Below are positions 16,140 to 25,485 of a stretch of DNA of 64,000 nt, in pieces. The notes beneath the pieces are model-generated. The model was not told where the DNA came from. It made no database searches and saw nothing but the letters and a program-made list of their open reading frames with translations. The stretch comes from Proteiniclasticum sediminis (lineage in GTDB: Bacteria; Bacillota; Clostridia; Clostridiales; Clostridiaceae): NCBI RefSeq assembly GCF_018128025.1, contig NZ_JAGSCS010000008.1, positions 62,001 to 126,000 on the forward strand, read 5' to 3'. The translations under genes and the position numbers were made by a program. How positions within the stretch are numbered: position 1 is the stretch's first letter; each line of letters starts with the position of its first letter.

Positions 16140-17150
16140 TTGGAAGAAAAGAAAAAAATCGTGTTCAGCGCCATAAAACCCTCAGGGGAGATCACCCTGG
16201 GTAACTATCTGGGTGCCCTGAAAAATTGGATCGGCCTTCAGGATGAGTACGAATGCTTCTACTGCATAGCGGATCTCCATGCCATTACAGTTCGCCAAGA
16301 GCCTAAAGATCTCCGAAGACGGGTGCTGGAAATCCTCGCCATCTACATTGCTGCCGGACTGAATCATGAAAAAAGCACGCTCTTCGTGCAGTCCCATGTG
16401 CCGGCTCATTCCGAAGCCTCCTGGCTCCTCACCTGTACGGCCAACATGGGCGAACTGTCCCGCATGACCCAGTACAAGGATAAAACGGCAAAGCTGAAGG
16501 AAAATACCTCCATCTCCGCCGGACTCTTCAACTATCCCGTGCTCATGGCGGCGGATATCCTCATCTACAATACGAACCTGGTGCCCGTGGGTGTGGACCA
16601 GAAGCAGCATGTGGAGCTGGCCCGGGATATTGCCCAGCGCTTCAATTCCAGCTACTCGGATACCTTTGTACTCCCTGAAGCCAAAGTGTCGGAAAGTGCA
16701 GCGAAGATCATGGACCTCCAGGATCCCACGAAGAAAATGTCCAAATCCGATGATAATGAGAATTCCTATATCCTTCTCCTGGATCCCCCTGCAGTGATCC
16801 GGCGAAAAATCTCCCGGGCCGTCACCGATTCCGTGGGTGTCGTCAACTACACCGATGAACAGCCCGGCGTGAAAAATCTCATCAACATCGTCTGCGCCAT
16901 CCAAGGCATCAAGCCTGAGGCTGTAGTGGCTCAGTTTGAGGGAAAAGGCTACAAAGACTTTAAAGAATTTGTGGCAGAAGTGATCATCGGCGAACTGGAA
17001 CCGGTGCAGATCAAAGTGAAGGAGCTTCTGGAAAACAAGGAAGCCCTGGCCGCCATCTACCGTGAAGGCGCCCAGAAAGCATCCCGGGTAGCCACCCGAA
17101 CCCTTCGGAAAATGCAGAAGAAAATCGGACTTCTCCCTTTAGAGAAGTAA
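16140..17150 (+). CDS. trpS: tryptophanyl-tRNA synthetase
   Basis: A 336-residue class I synthetase charging tRNA-Trp. PSGEITLGNY (14-23) is the HIGH-region signature and KMSKS is at 199-203; GVDQKQHVELARDIA identifies the tryptophan branch. The frame is open to a TTG at 16125, but GGAGGG (16127-16132) lies inside that version and is correctly spaced from a second TTG at 16140, which is therefore preferred. Preceded by an extended -10 promoter and closed by a strong terminator. Confidence 0.95.
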   Translation: MEEKKKIVFSAIKPSGEITLGNYLGALKNWIGLQDEYECFYCIADLHAITVRQEPKDLRRRVLEILAIYIAAGLNHEKSTLFVQSHVPAHSEASWLLTCTANMGELSRMTQYKDKTAKLKENTSISAGLFNYPVLMAADILIYNTNLVPVGVDQKQHVELARDIAQRFNSSYSDTFVLPEAKVSESAAKIMDLQDPTKKMSKSDDNENSYILLLDPPAVIRRKISRAVTDSVGVVNYTDEQPGVKNLINIVCAIQGIKPEAVVAQFEGKGYKDFKEFVAEVIIGELEPVQIKVKELLENKEALAAIYREGAQKASRVATRTLRKMQKKIGLLPLEK

Positions 17151-17153
17151 GCA

Positions 17154-17184
17154 AAAGGGTTTCCCGCCATGGGAAACCCTTTTT
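17154..17184. terminator. bidirectional terminator between trpS and the PTS operon
   Basis: AAAGGGTTTCCC (17154-17165) and GGGAAACCCTTT (17171-17182) with a T run on the plus side and A's on the other. It lies between two converging stops. Confidence 0.9.
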
Positions 17185-17188
17185 CATG

Positions 17189-18670
17189 CTATCCTTTTCC
17201 ATGAATGAGCTTTTGCATCTCATCGAGAATATAAGCCACCTGGGGGCCAATGATAATTTGCAGACCGGGCTCCATCTCTCGGATGCCCAGAACCCCCATC
17301 TCCGTGATCCGTTTCGTATGGACCAATCGGGAGTCTTTCACCTCCAGCCGAAGACGGGTGATGCAGCAGTCCAAAGAGACGATATTTTCCGCGCCGCCAC
17401 AAGCCTTCAGCAGATTCTTTGCAAAGCGCCGGTAGTTGGTGGTGTAGAGATTTTCTGCAGCAGACGTGTCCACTTCCCGTCGTTTCTCCCGGCCAGGCGT
17501 TAGGATATTGAACTTCCGGATGGCTGCGGTGAACAGTAAGAAGTAGGTGAAGAAGAGGACGATTCCCAGCACCAGAAGCATGGGCAAATTTTTGGCAAAG
17601 GGCATGCGGATGCTGAGGAAGAAGTCCGTGAACCCTGCACTGAAGCCAAACCCTGCAATCCACTGGAATTTTGCACTGAGATAGAGGGAAAGACCCGTGA
17701 GTGCTGCATGGAGCACATAGAGCGGTGGGGCCGCAAACATGAAGGAGAACTCCAAGGGTTCTGTGATTCCCGTAAAGAAAGAGGCAAAGGCCGAGGTCAG
17801 CATAAAGGACCGGGTCTGCTTCTTCTTGCCGGGATAGGCCGCATGGGCCATGGCCAGGGCAGCTCCGGGAAGTCCGAACATCATGACGGGAAAAAATCCC
17901 GCCTGATACCGGCCGGTGACCCCGTAGGTTCCCTGGGAGGACCAGAAGTTCCCGATATCATTAATTCCAATGACATCGAACCAAAATACGGAGTTCAACG
18001 GGTGATGAAGCCCCAAAGGGAGGAGCAGACGGTTCATGAACCCATAGATCCCGGCGCCCAGAGCGCCCAGATTGCTGATCCCTTTCCCGAAGTCCACGAG
18101 GCTGTTGTAGAGTATGGGCCAAAGGGCATAGAGTCCCATGCTGATGGGCACCGCCAGAAGAGCGCTGACCAGGGGCACGGACCGCTTGCCGCCAAAAAAA
18201 GAAAATCCCGTGGGGAGCTGCAACTGATGAAAGCGGTTATAGGTCTTCGCCGCCACCAGCCCCGAAAGAATCCCCGTGAACTGGTTGCCGATATAACTAA
18301 AGGCCGGATCCACCCGTTCCAGGGCTTTCCCTTGGAACTGGGCCACAGACTCCGGGGAAAGCATTCGAGTGATGACCAGATAAGCCAGAATGCCCGCCAT
18401 GGCGGCAGCCCCATCCCGCTCCCGGGCCATGCCCAAGGCCACGCCCGCGGCAAAAAGGATGGGGATGTTATCAAGAATAATCATGCCCACGGCCGTAAGC
18501 AAGGCTGAAAGAAAGGATCCCCTCCCCCAGCCAAAGGAATCCATCCAGTGCCCAATTCCCACCATGATTCCCGCGGCAGGAAGCACAGAAATAGGAAACA
18601 TCAGCGCTTTACCCAAGCGCTGACTGAAGGCAAAGGTTCGGTTTTTCAATTTAACCAGCCGGATTTCCAT
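17189..18670 (-). CDS. PTS EIICB transporter, glucose/N-acetylglucosamine family
   Basis: A 493-residue sugar transporter. The EIIC membrane domain (about 10 segments; GLHHPLNSVFWFD and GFFPVMMFGLPGAAL motifs, as in NagE) is followed by an EIIB domain with the phospho-cysteine in LDCCITRLRLEV. There is no EIIA domain, so phosphate must come from a separate EIIA. It is the last gene of a three-gene operon with a paralogous EIICB and an antiterminator; its ATG overlaps the stop of the antiterminator gene by one base. Substrate is probably an amino-sugar or glucose, undetermined. Confidence 0.88.
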   Translation of the reverse strand: MEIRLVKLKNRTFAFSQRLGKALMFPISVLPAAGIMVGIGHWMDSFGWGRGSFLSALLTAVGMIILDNIPILFAAGVALGMARERDGAAAMAGILAYLVITRMLSPESVAQFQGKALERVDPAFSYIGNQFTGILSGLVAAKTYNRFHQLQLPTGFSFFGGKRSVPLVSALLAVPISMGLYALWPILYNSLVDFGKGISNLGALGAGIYGFMNRLLLPLGLHHPLNSVFWFDVIGINDIGNFWSSQGTYGVTGRYQAGFFPVMMFGLPGAALAMAHAAYPGKKKQTRSFMLTSAFASFFTGITEPLEFSFMFAAPPLYVLHAALTGLSLYLSAKFQWIAGFGFSAGFTDFFLSIRMPFAKNLPMLLVLGIVLFFTYFLLFTAAIRKFNILTPGREKRREVDTSAAENLYTTNYRRFAKNLLKACGGAENIVSLDCCITRLRLEVKDSRLVHTKRITEMGVLGIREMEPGLQIIIGPQVAYILDEMQKLIHGKG

Positions 18671-19497
18671 CAGCTGATCGCCTTATTGATATGAACCATG
18701 AGATATACCGCTTCCTGCTGGGTCAGCTCATGGCTGAAGTTTTCCGTCATGAATGCGGAGATCTTCTTGATCACCGTCTTAAACCGCTTGTTCTTCCGCA
18801 TGAACAGGTCATAAAACTCCTCCACCTGATCTTCCGTGGTGGGCTGTTTGAGCAGGATCCGCTTCGCCAGAAACTTCAGGTGGGAGTTCAGCCGGGCCGC
18901 AGCAATTTCATCCTCGGAAAAGTCCAGGTCAAAGACTTCCTCAATGATGTTCACCACGCCGTTGGTGAACTGGAAAATCCGGGTGATGCTTTCCTTGTTT
19001 TCCCCCAGGGAGGCGTTGACAATGTGCATGGTGATATATCCCGCTTCATGCTCCGAAAGCCTCACTCCTGTGGCCTTTTCAATTTCATCCAGCCCCTCCA
19101 TGCCCAAGACAAACTCTTCCTGATACAGGCTCTTGATTTCGTGAAGCATGAGGTTCGGGATCTCAATCCCGTTTTTCTTCCGTTCCACGGCATAGGTAAT
19201 ATGGTCGATCATGCCCACCAGGGCATTGAGAGTCATGGAGATGCCCAGCTCATCCTTGGCTCGCTGCCGGATTCTTTCGGTGGCATTGATGAGCTCTACC
19301 GGGGTGTCTTTCAAGAGGCGGTAGAAGCGTTCCTTCCCTTCTTCCATGACCTCATACACCTTTTCGATGCGCTGCTCCTCCACCAGATCTCCCGGTTTTT
19401 TCTGAAACCCCAGACCTGAACCGGTGAGGATCAGTTCCTGGCCCAGATCGCTCAAGGCGGCGATGATATTGTTGTTGAATACCTTGATGATCTTCAC
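18670..19497 (-). CDS. BglG/LicT/GlcT-family transcription antiterminator
   Basis: A 275-residue RNA-binding regulator. An N-terminal CAT domain (VKIIKVFNNNIIAALSDLGQ, residues 1-55) binds RAT hairpins; two PTS-regulation domains follow, with conserved histidines in MIDHITYA, SEHEAGYITMHIV and LMVHINKA, which are phosphorylated by HPr and EIIB to switch activity. The start is GTG at 19497, preceded by AGAAGGAGG. It sits between two EIICB genes whose leader carries a matching RAT at 21225-21253, so the operon is probably autoregulated by this protein. Confidence 0.92.
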   Translation of the reverse strand: MKIIKVFNNNIIAALSDLGQELILTGSGLGFQKKPGDLVEEQRIEKVYEVMEEGKERFYRLLKDTPVELINATERIRQRAKDELGISMTLNALVGMIDHITYAVERKKNGIEIPNLMLHEIKSLYQEEFVLGMEGLDEIEKATGVRLSEHEAGYITMHIVNASLGENKESITRIFQFTNGVVNIIEEVFDLDFSEDEIAAARLNSHLKFLAKRILLKQPTTEDQVEEFYDLFMRKNKRFKTVIKKISAFMTENFSHELTQQEAVYLMVHINKAIS

Positions 19498-19596
19498 GGT
19501 GAACCTCCTTCTCCCCTTTTGCTGTTCTTTCTTCATTATAGATTGAATTTTTGAATTTTCCTAGAAAAAACACTCATTTTCAAGGGGACGTGGAAA

Positions 19597-19630
19597 GGGC
19601 TGCGCTGAACCCTTCGGCTCACCGCAGCCC
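19597..19630 (-). terminator. hairpin between PTS gene and antiterminator gene
   Basis: GGGCTGCG (19597-19604) pairs with CGCAGCCC (19623-19630), with an inner imperfect TGA..TCA stem. On the minus strand only TTT follows, so it may be a partial terminator or a processing/stability hairpin that sets different levels of the upstream transporter and the regulator. Confidence 0.5.
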
Positions 19631-19653
19631 TGTGACTGTTTATGGGAATTGGA

Positions 19654-21093
19654 TTACAGCAGTTTCTTCATCTCGTCAGCGACAAACTGAACCTGGGGTC
19701 CCACAACCACCTGGACGTTGGTCTTGGAGGGACGGATGATGCCTGCTATGCCGGCTTTCTTGATCTGTCCTTCATTAACCAGAAGGTTGTCTTTTACTTC
19801 CAGACGAAGTCGGGTGACACAGTAATCCAGGGAAGCGACGTTTTCTTTTCCGCCCAGTCCTTCCAGAATGGTGGAAGCCATGACGGCAAAGTTCGCGTTC
19901 TTACCCAGGACTACGCCCTCGCCTTCCACGGATTCATCATCTTCGCGGCCAGGAGTCTTCAGGTTCAGCTTCACGATGAGGAAGCGGAACAGGAAGTAGT
20001 AGATCACCGCCATGACCAGACCCAGGGGGATCAGCATGAGGATGTTGACGGCCAGAGGCATGTTCAAGCTCAGAATATAGTCAATGAGACCTGCGCTGAA
20101 GCCAAAGCCCGCAATCCACTGGAACTGGGCAGCCAGGAACACGGAAATACCCGTGAGCACGGCATGGACCAGGTAGAGTCCAGGAGCCAGGAAGACAAAG
20201 GCGAATTCCATGGGTTCCGTAACGCCAGTGAAGAAGGAAGAGAAAGCAGCGGCCATGAGAAGACCTGCCGCAACCTTCTTCTTGTTGTCCTTGGCAGTGT
20301 GGTACATGGCCAAGGCCGCAGCAGGAAGACCAAACATCATGACGGGGAAGAATCCAGCCTGATAACGTCCCACGACACCGGGAACGCCTTCACTGGCCCA
20401 GAACTTACCGATGTCGTTGATGCCGATGGCGTCAAACCAGAAGACGGAGTTCAGTGCATGATGAAGTCCCGTGGGGATGAGGAGCCTATTCAGGAATCCG
20501 TAGATACCGGCACCCACAGCGCCCATGGAGGAGATGGTGGTTCCGAAAGCCACGAGTCCGGAGTAAACCACCGGCCATACAAAGAAGAGCACAGCGGAAA
20601 CCAGCAGCATGGCGAAGGAGGTCATGATGGGCACCAGACGCTTGCCGCTGAAGAAGGACAGTGCTGGAGTCAGCTGAACATGGGAGAAACGGTTGTACAT
20701 GGAAGCAGCCACCAGACCGGAGATAATTCCGACGAACTGGTTGGAAATCTTTCCGAAGGCAGCATTGACTTCTTCCGCAGGAACGGAGGTCAGCTGAGCC
20801 ACGGTTCCCGTGGATAGAAGCTTCGTTACCACCAGGAAGGCCACAAGACCAGCCAGGGCGGCCGAACCATCTTTATCCTTGGACATGCCCAGGGCAACAC
20901 CCACGGCAAACAGGATGGACATATTATCAATAATTGCACCACCGGCACTGATCAGGAAAGCGGCAATGGGGCTTCCGCCACCCCAACCTGCGGGGTCGAT
21001 GGCATAGCCGATACCCATAAGAATCGAGGCGACAGGCAGGACGGCGACGGGCAGCATGAGCGATCTGCCGAGTTTTTGCAGATACTTCATCAT
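19654..21093 (-). CDS. PTS EIICB transporter, NagE-like
   Basis: A 479-residue transporter with an EIIC domain closely patterned on NagE (GLHHALNSVFWFD, GFFPVMMFGLPAAALAM, TGVTEPMEFAF, LKTPGRE linker) and an EIIB domain with its phospho-cysteine in LDYCVTRLRLEV. No EIIA domain is attached. AAAGGAGG precedes the ATG at 21093; the longer frame to 21201 runs through the leader terminator and is rejected. As first gene of the operon it is directly controlled by the RAT/terminator switch. N-acetylglucosamine or glucose are the likeliest substrates. Confidence 0.9.
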   Translation of the reverse strand: MMKYLQKLGRSLMLPVAVLPVASILMGIGYAIDPAGWGGGSPIAAFLISAGGAIIDNMSILFAVGVALGMSKDKDGSAALAGLVAFLVVTKLLSTGTVAQLTSVPAEEVNAAFGKISNQFVGIISGLVAASMYNRFSHVQLTPALSFFSGKRLVPIMTSFAMLLVSAVLFFVWPVVYSGLVAFGTTISSMGAVGAGIYGFLNRLLIPTGLHHALNSVFWFDAIGINDIGKFWASEGVPGVVGRYQAGFFPVMMFGLPAAALAMYHTAKDNKKKVAAGLLMAAAFSSFFTGVTEPMEFAFVFLAPGLYLVHAVLTGISVFLAAQFQWIAGFGFSAGLIDYILSLNMPLAVNILMLIPLGLVMAVIYYFLFRFLIVKLNLKTPGREDDESVEGEGVVLGKNANFAVMASTILEGLGGKENVASLDYCVTRLRLEVKDNLLVNEGQIKKAGIAGIIRPSKTNVQVVVGPQVQFVADEMKKLL

Positions 21094-21176
21094 AATGATT
21101 TCTCCTCCTTTAGGATAAATTAGAATAAGAGCCATCCACGTTTTATCCTCTCCGCCAGGCAAAACCGGCCAGATAA

Positions 21177-21231
21177 AGAAAAAAAAGACCAAAGAAACCA
21201 AGCAACCCCTGTTGCATGAAATCTTGGTCTT
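21177..21231 (-). terminator. regulated leader terminator (attenuator) of the PTS operon
   Basis: On the minus strand AAGACCAA (21231-21224) pairs with TTGGTCTT (21192-21185), with an inner GCAAC/GTTGC helix, followed by a long T run. Its 5' arm overlaps the 3' end of the RAT, so RAT and terminator cannot form together. Confidence 0.93.
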
Positions 21232-21253
21232 GCCTGCCGAACAGTAACAATCC
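21225..21253 (-). promoter_or_regulatory. RAT (ribonucleic antiterminator) site
   Basis: The minus strand reads GGATTGTTACTG, four loop bases, then GGCAGGCAAGACC. This matches the LicT/SacT/GlcT RAT consensus (GGATTGTTACTG...GGCAGGCAAAACC) almost base for base. Binding of the antiterminator CAT domain should stabilise this hairpin and block the adjoining terminator. Confidence 0.95.
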
Positions 21254-21267
21254 GTGTATTTGTTTAC

Positions 21268-21296
21268 ATCTTATCTCATTAGCAATTTTCTGTCAA
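21268..21296 (-). promoter_or_regulatory. sigma-A promoter of the PTS operon
   Basis: On the minus strand TTGACA (21296-21291) is a perfect -35 and TAAGAT (21273-21268) the -10, 17 bases apart. Transcription would begin just before the RAT. Confidence 0.92.
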
Positions 21297-21380
21297 CAAT
21301 CTCCAATGAAAAAACTTCCTGCGGGTGTCTCGTGAGTCTCGGGTATCCCGATTCCCTCATCCTCATGGCAAAAACCCAAG

Positions 21381-21411
21381 AAAAAGCTGAAGCTGCAAGG
21401 ATCTTGCAGCT
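21381..21411 (-). terminator. rho-independent terminator of the lemA operon
   Basis: AGCTGCAAG (21391-21399) and CTTGCAGCT (21403-21411) around a 3-base loop, with TTTTT following shortly after on the minus strand. It lies just past the lemA stop. Confidence 0.82.
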
Positions 21412-21428
21412 CCAACGAAAAGATCGGT

Positions 21429-21992
21429 TTAGAATTGAACCTTCGGTACAGCCCGATCGGCTTCGGAAGCCTCAAACAAGGGCTCCTCATGGAATCCAAA
21501 CATTCCCGCCAGAATATTCTTGGGGAAGATCTGGATATCCGTGTTGTACTTCATGGTGGTGTCATTGTAGAACTGTCGGGAATAGCGGATTTTCTCCTCC
21601 GCATCCTTCAGTTCCGCCTGCAGGGAAAGGAAATTCTGATTGGCTTTCAGTTCCGGATAAGCTTCCACGGTGACCAAAAGTCTGCTGATGGCGGAAGAAA
21701 GTTCGGCATCAGCCTTGGCTGTGGCTTCCACACCCTTGGCATTGAGCACCTGGCTGCGGGCGCGGGTGACGTTCTCAAACACTTCTTTTTCGTGGGTGGC
21801 ATAGCCCTTCACGGTCTCCACCAGGTTGGGGATCAGGTCTGCACGATTTTTCAGCTGAACTTCAATCTGTGCCCAGGCATTCTTCACCCGGTTGCGTAAG
21901 ACCACCAGGCCATTGTAGACCGAAATGGCAAAAATCACCAAAAGTACGATAACCCCAAGGACAACAAGTAAAACAATCGTTCCAGTAGGCAT
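21429..21992 (-). CDS. LemA family protein
   Basis: A 187-residue protein with an N-terminal membrane segment (about 5-24) followed by the LemA signature NRVKNAWAQIEVQLKNRADL and LVETVKGYATHEKEV, then a helical coiled domain. LemA proteins are membrane-anchored with the helical part outside or inside depending on species; function is poorly known. The second ATG (21992) is preferred because AAGGA abuts the first. It follows the DUF2207 gene by about 50 bases, a recurrent pairing in bacteria. Confidence 0.92.
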   Translation of the reverse strand: MPTGTIVLLVVLGVIVLLVIFAISVYNGLVVLRNRVKNAWAQIEVQLKNRADLIPNLVETVKGYATHEKEVFENVTRARSQVLNAKGVEATAKADAELSSAISRLLVTVEAYPELKANQNFLSLQAELKDAEEKIRYSRQFYNDTTMKYNTDIQIFPKNILAGMFGFHEEPLFEASEADRAVPKVQF

Positions 21993-22039
21993 ATTCATCT
22001 TCCTTTCTCATCTATATTTGATCGAATAAACAACATGGA

Positions 22040-23938
22040 TTAGAAGGCACCGCCGCCTCCGCCGCCTCCGCCGCCTCCGGAGCTTCCTCCAGAGAAACCT
22101 CCGCCGAAACCGGAACCGGAAGACTTGGCCGAGTTGGCGATCTGCGCCGCATTCACCGCAGAGCTGACTTTGCTCATGGTGTTGTTAAAGGCATGATTCA
22201 TGATGTAGATGTTGTTGAAGCTGCGGTATCCGCCCATATAGGTCAGATCCGGATTGGAGAGATCCGCCTCGGAGAAGACCTTGGGCAGCTGCTCAATGAC
22301 CTGGTCCGCCACGCCCAAAGCGGTGGCATAGACCAAATAGTGCTCCCAAATGACAATGGAGGGGATTTCTGCCTCCTTCAGGTTGGAAAAATCCAGAAGG
22401 AACTTCTTGAAGGCTTTCCACATGGCGGTATGCTCCGTCCCTTTTCGGGAGAGCTTGCGTACAAAGTTCAGCCCCATGAGGGTAATGAGCATCAGGAAGC
22501 CCAGACCGGCAATGAGGAAGGCCAGGACGGAGCCCAGAAGAACTCCGGTGATCACGCCGGCGCCCATGAAGAGGATCGCCACCACAATGAAGGGTGCTGC
22601 CCCCTGAAGGTTATTGGCCATGAAGAAGCCCTGGGTTTCGGCCACGTCTTTGACTTTGACTTTGAAGTACTCATAGTCATTCTGGAACTGGAGTGCCGCT
22701 TTTTTCTTTTTCACGATGGTTTCCAGATCATCCAGAATGAGTCCCTGGCCGCCGCCGATGTCATCCAGAAACCATTCCGCCAGGAACCGTTCATGGGGCA
22801 TGAGTGATGACAGTTTCTCCTTGTTCAGCCACTGAAGCTGAACCGAATCTTCCTCTTTCCGGAAGATCTTCCCGCTTTCCACTGTGATCGGGGTCAGGCT
22901 GATGACTTTTTTCCGAGCCAAATCCATGAGGGTGGCCATGATGTCGTCATCCTTTGTCCGCCCTTTACTGAGCAGATAGCTCATGACGGCGGGGGTATAG
23001 TCCTCGGGCAGTTCCCGGTAATAGTCCCCCATGAACTCGGGTTTCAGCTCCTTGCTGAACTTCCGAACCATGGCAAGGAGGCTCAGGAGGGCTGCGGCGA
23101 TACCTCCGGCGAATACCGGTAGAAGATCCTGCCGAAGTTTTTCTCTTTTCAGGCGGGCTTCTTCGGCCTTTTGGGCCTCTTCGCGCGCCTTGTTGGCTTC
23201 ATCGGCCAGTCTTTGCTCGTTGGCCAGGATACTCTGGAGCTCATCCCGGGCAAACACATTGGTGGAAGAAGGGAGAAGCGCCGGCGGGAAAATCACCAGG
23301 GTCTCCACAAAAACTCCATTCACAGAAGGCACCGTAAAGGTAAAGGTGCGGTCATCCACGATGGTGCTGGTTCCCGTCAGGGGACCATGGGCGAACACCT
23401 TCAGCTGATCCTTGGTGGCTCCCGCGGGAATGGTGATGGTAATGTTGATGTTATTCAGCGGAACATCCCAACCGGTGTCGATGATCTTCCGATTGAAGAT
23501 GCCGATGTCATTGTACTTTTCCGCCACATTTTTCAAGGTGTATCGGTAAACAAAGGTTTTTTTCACCTGATCGGACCGTTCATAGACTTTCAGTTTCACC
23601 AGGCTTCCTTCGTTACTCCGCTCATAAGTCTGGGCTCCTCCGGTCACATCCTCCTTGAACTCCCGCAGCGAGGAACCTTCCTGGACAAAAACTGCAAGAT
23701 CCGCTAACCCGCTGGTTCGCGAATAATCGATGTCCCGGAGAACGCCGTTGAATCCTCCCTGAAAGTCATAGGTGATCCGTTCCACCACCTGGGCATCACC
23801 GTTTCCCTGAAGATCCACGGTGAGATTAAAATCCGTGATCTCATAGTACCCGCTGGACGCCGACACCCGAAGGCCCGGCGCGAGGAACACCATGAGGAGC
23901 AGCCCAAGAAGCAGTATTCCAAATCCTTTCCGTCGCAT
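22040..23938 (-). CDS. DUF2207 membrane protein with glycine-rich tail
   Basis: A 632-residue protein with a signal peptide (about 1-28, ending near VSASS), an extracellular DUF2207 domain, a membrane segment near 270, a cytosolic region and two further membrane segments near 430-470. The C-terminus is a low-complexity SGSGFGGGFSGGSSGGGGGG-type tail encoded by a repetitive CCGCCT tract at 22042-22080. DUF2207 proteins often accompany LemA, as here. AAGGAGAG favours the second ATG (23938). Biochemical role unknown. Confidence 0.88.
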   Translation of the reverse strand: MRRKGFGILLLGLLLMVFLAPGLRVSASSGYYEITDFNLTVDLQGNGDAQVVERITYDFQGGFNGVLRDIDYSRTSGLADLAVFVQEGSSLREFKEDVTGGAQTYERSNEGSLVKLKVYERSDQVKKTFVYRYTLKNVAEKYNDIGIFNRKIIDTGWDVPLNNINITITIPAGATKDQLKVFAHGPLTGTSTIVDDRTFTFTVPSVNGVFVETLVIFPPALLPSSTNVFARDELQSILANEQRLADEANKAREEAQKAEEARLKREKLRQDLLPVFAGGIAAALLSLLAMVRKFSKELKPEFMGDYYRELPEDYTPAVMSYLLSKGRTKDDDIMATLMDLARKKVISLTPITVESGKIFRKEEDSVQLQWLNKEKLSSLMPHERFLAEWFLDDIGGGQGLILDDLETIVKKKKAALQFQNDYEYFKVKVKDVAETQGFFMANNLQGAAPFIVVAILFMGAGVITGVLLGSVLAFLIAGLGFLMLITLMGLNFVRKLSRKGTEHTAMWKAFKKFLLDFSNLKEAEIPSIVIWEHYLVYATALGVADQVIEQLPKVFSEADLSNPDLTYMGGYRSFNNIYIMNHAFNNTMSKVSSAVNAAQIANSAKSSGSGFGGGFSGGSSGGGGGGGGGGAF

Positions 23939-24055
23939 TTTCATCTCTCCTTGCTGTACATTGCATGGCTCCCTGACCTGGCTTAAACTTTACCAAAGCC
24001 CTGATCATCTGAGGATCCATGTCAACTTCAGACTCCGCCATTTTATTGTGTTTCC

Positions 24056-24061
24056 ATTATA
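24056..24061 (-). promoter_or_regulatory. probable -10 of the DUF2207-lemA operon
   Basis: TATAAT on the minus strand about 115 bases before the DUF2207 start, in AT-rich sequence. The -35 is weak (ACTTAT at 17-base spacing), so only the -10 is listed. Confidence 0.4.
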
Positions 24062-24111
24062 CTCTTATTTGTATATCAATAAGTTATCGAAAGATTAATA
24101 TTTCATTAATA

Positions 24112-25293
24112 TTATCTGCCCTCACGAAGGGATTCACTTCCCTCTCCTTTTTTCCGGAGAAACAGCTGAAGTATCAACGCAGAAAGGAGGGATAACCCGG
24201 CTCCATAATAGAAAGGCGCGGAAGCGCCAAAGTAGTTCCAAAGAAGTCCGGCCACAGCGCTGGCCGGAAAAAGAGCCAACCCCACCAGCATGCCGTGGGC
24301 CCCCAGCATGGTGCCCTTGAGATCCGGCGGAGCGATCTCAGCGATGAAGGCCCGTTCCACCCCCGCCGTCATGGCGGTGTAGACCCCGTAAAGCACAAAG
24401 AGTCCGGTAAGAACCCCGGGCTGGGTTGCCCGGGCAAAGCCCAGGTACACTAAAGAGAAGACGCCGTAGCCTGCCACAAGAACTCGCTTTCTCCCCACCC
24501 GATCCGAACGCTTCCCCAAAGGAATGGAGAGAAGGGCCGCCGTGAGATTATAGAGAAAATAGAGGAGAATCACTGAACGGTCCGTAAATCCCGCCGCTTT
24601 GGCCTTCAGGAGCAAAAATCCGTTGGAGGAGTTCCCCAGGGTAAAGAGAAACGCCACTGCCAAGTAGAGCTTCAGCTGGCCGTCCAGTTCCCCCATGCGT
24701 TTCCAGAAGGGTTCCCGTTTCCTCGCCTCACCATGGTCCTTCTTTTCTTTCACCCACCCAAAGAGGAGCAGTCCCAGCACCGCCGGAATCAACGACAGGC
24801 GAAAAATAGCCCGGTACTGTCCTGTGCCCGCCTGGCCCAGGAGAAGATAAGCCAAAAGGATCCCCAAGGCAGACCCCGCCATATCCAGGGCTTTGTGAAC
24901 CCCAAAGGCGTGACCCAGTCGGCCTTCTTCCGCACTCTCACTGACCATGACATCCCGGGGGGCCGTTCGGATGCCTTTGCCCACCCGGTCAATGACCCGG
25001 GCGGCCAAGACACCTGCCCAGGATCCCGCCACCAAAAGGGCGATTTTGTACATCAGCCCCGTGGAGTACCCCAAAAAGGCCACGCGCTTCTTATGGCGGT
25101 ACTTGTCCGTCACATACCCGCTGAACACTTTAAGAAGACTGGCCAGACTCTCCGCCAGGCCCTCGATGAGTCCCACCAGAGCGGGGGTGGCGCCAAAGGC
25201 CGAGGTTAGATACAGCGGAATCAATGGATAGACCATTTCCGCACTGATGTCCGAGAAAAAACTGATGAGTCCCAGGAGCAGAATATTTACCAT
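24112..25293 (-). CDS. MFS transporter
   Basis: A 393-residue major facilitator with about 12 membrane segments. The DRVGKGIRTAPRDVMVSES loop and the opening FFSDISAEMVYPLIPLYL are characteristic of a group of uncharacterised MFS permeases annotated near YfiS/tetracycline-type exporters. GAGGTGA places the start at the ATG 25293 rather than the GTG at 25302. No regulator adjoins it and no clear terminator follows, only a weak AT-rich hairpin. Substrate unknown. Confidence 0.85.
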   Translation of the reverse strand: MVNILLLGLISFFSDISAEMVYPLIPLYLTSAFGATPALVGLIEGLAESLASLLKVFSGYVTDKYRHKKRVAFLGYSTGLMYKIALLVAGSWAGVLAARVIDRVGKGIRTAPRDVMVSESAEEGRLGHAFGVHKALDMAGSALGILLAYLLLGQAGTGQYRAIFRLSLIPAVLGLLLFGWVKEKKDHGEARKREPFWKRMGELDGQLKLYLAVAFLFTLGNSSNGFLLLKAKAAGFTDRSVILLYFLYNLTAALLSIPLGKRSDRVGRKRVLVAGYGVFSLVYLGFARATQPGVLTGLFVLYGVYTAMTAGVERAFIAEIAPPDLKGTMLGAHGMLVGLALFPASAVAGLLWNYFGASAPFYYGAGLSLLSALILQLFLRKKGEGSESLREGR

Positions 25294-25485
25294 GCTTATC
25301 ACCTCATAAAATCATCATAGCACTGATTTGCTCGGTTCTCCCCCCCCCTTCAACATTTTTGCCCCGTCCCGCGGCGAACTTTTCCTTTGCCGTGGAAGCT
25401 GTTCATCAGTGAAACCTCGGACAATTCTTCTGGTATCTTTCCATGGGATGACGTATAATATATAATTGGCCTAAAAGAACATCGA

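Noticed and set aside
22042-22080. Tandem CCGCCT DNA repeat as a separate element
   Set aside because: It encodes the glycine-rich tail of the DUF2207 protein and needs no other explanation.
23841-24041. Minus-strand 66-codon frame before the DUF2207 gene
   Set aside because: No ribosome site, and it runs into the DUF2207 signal peptide in another frame.
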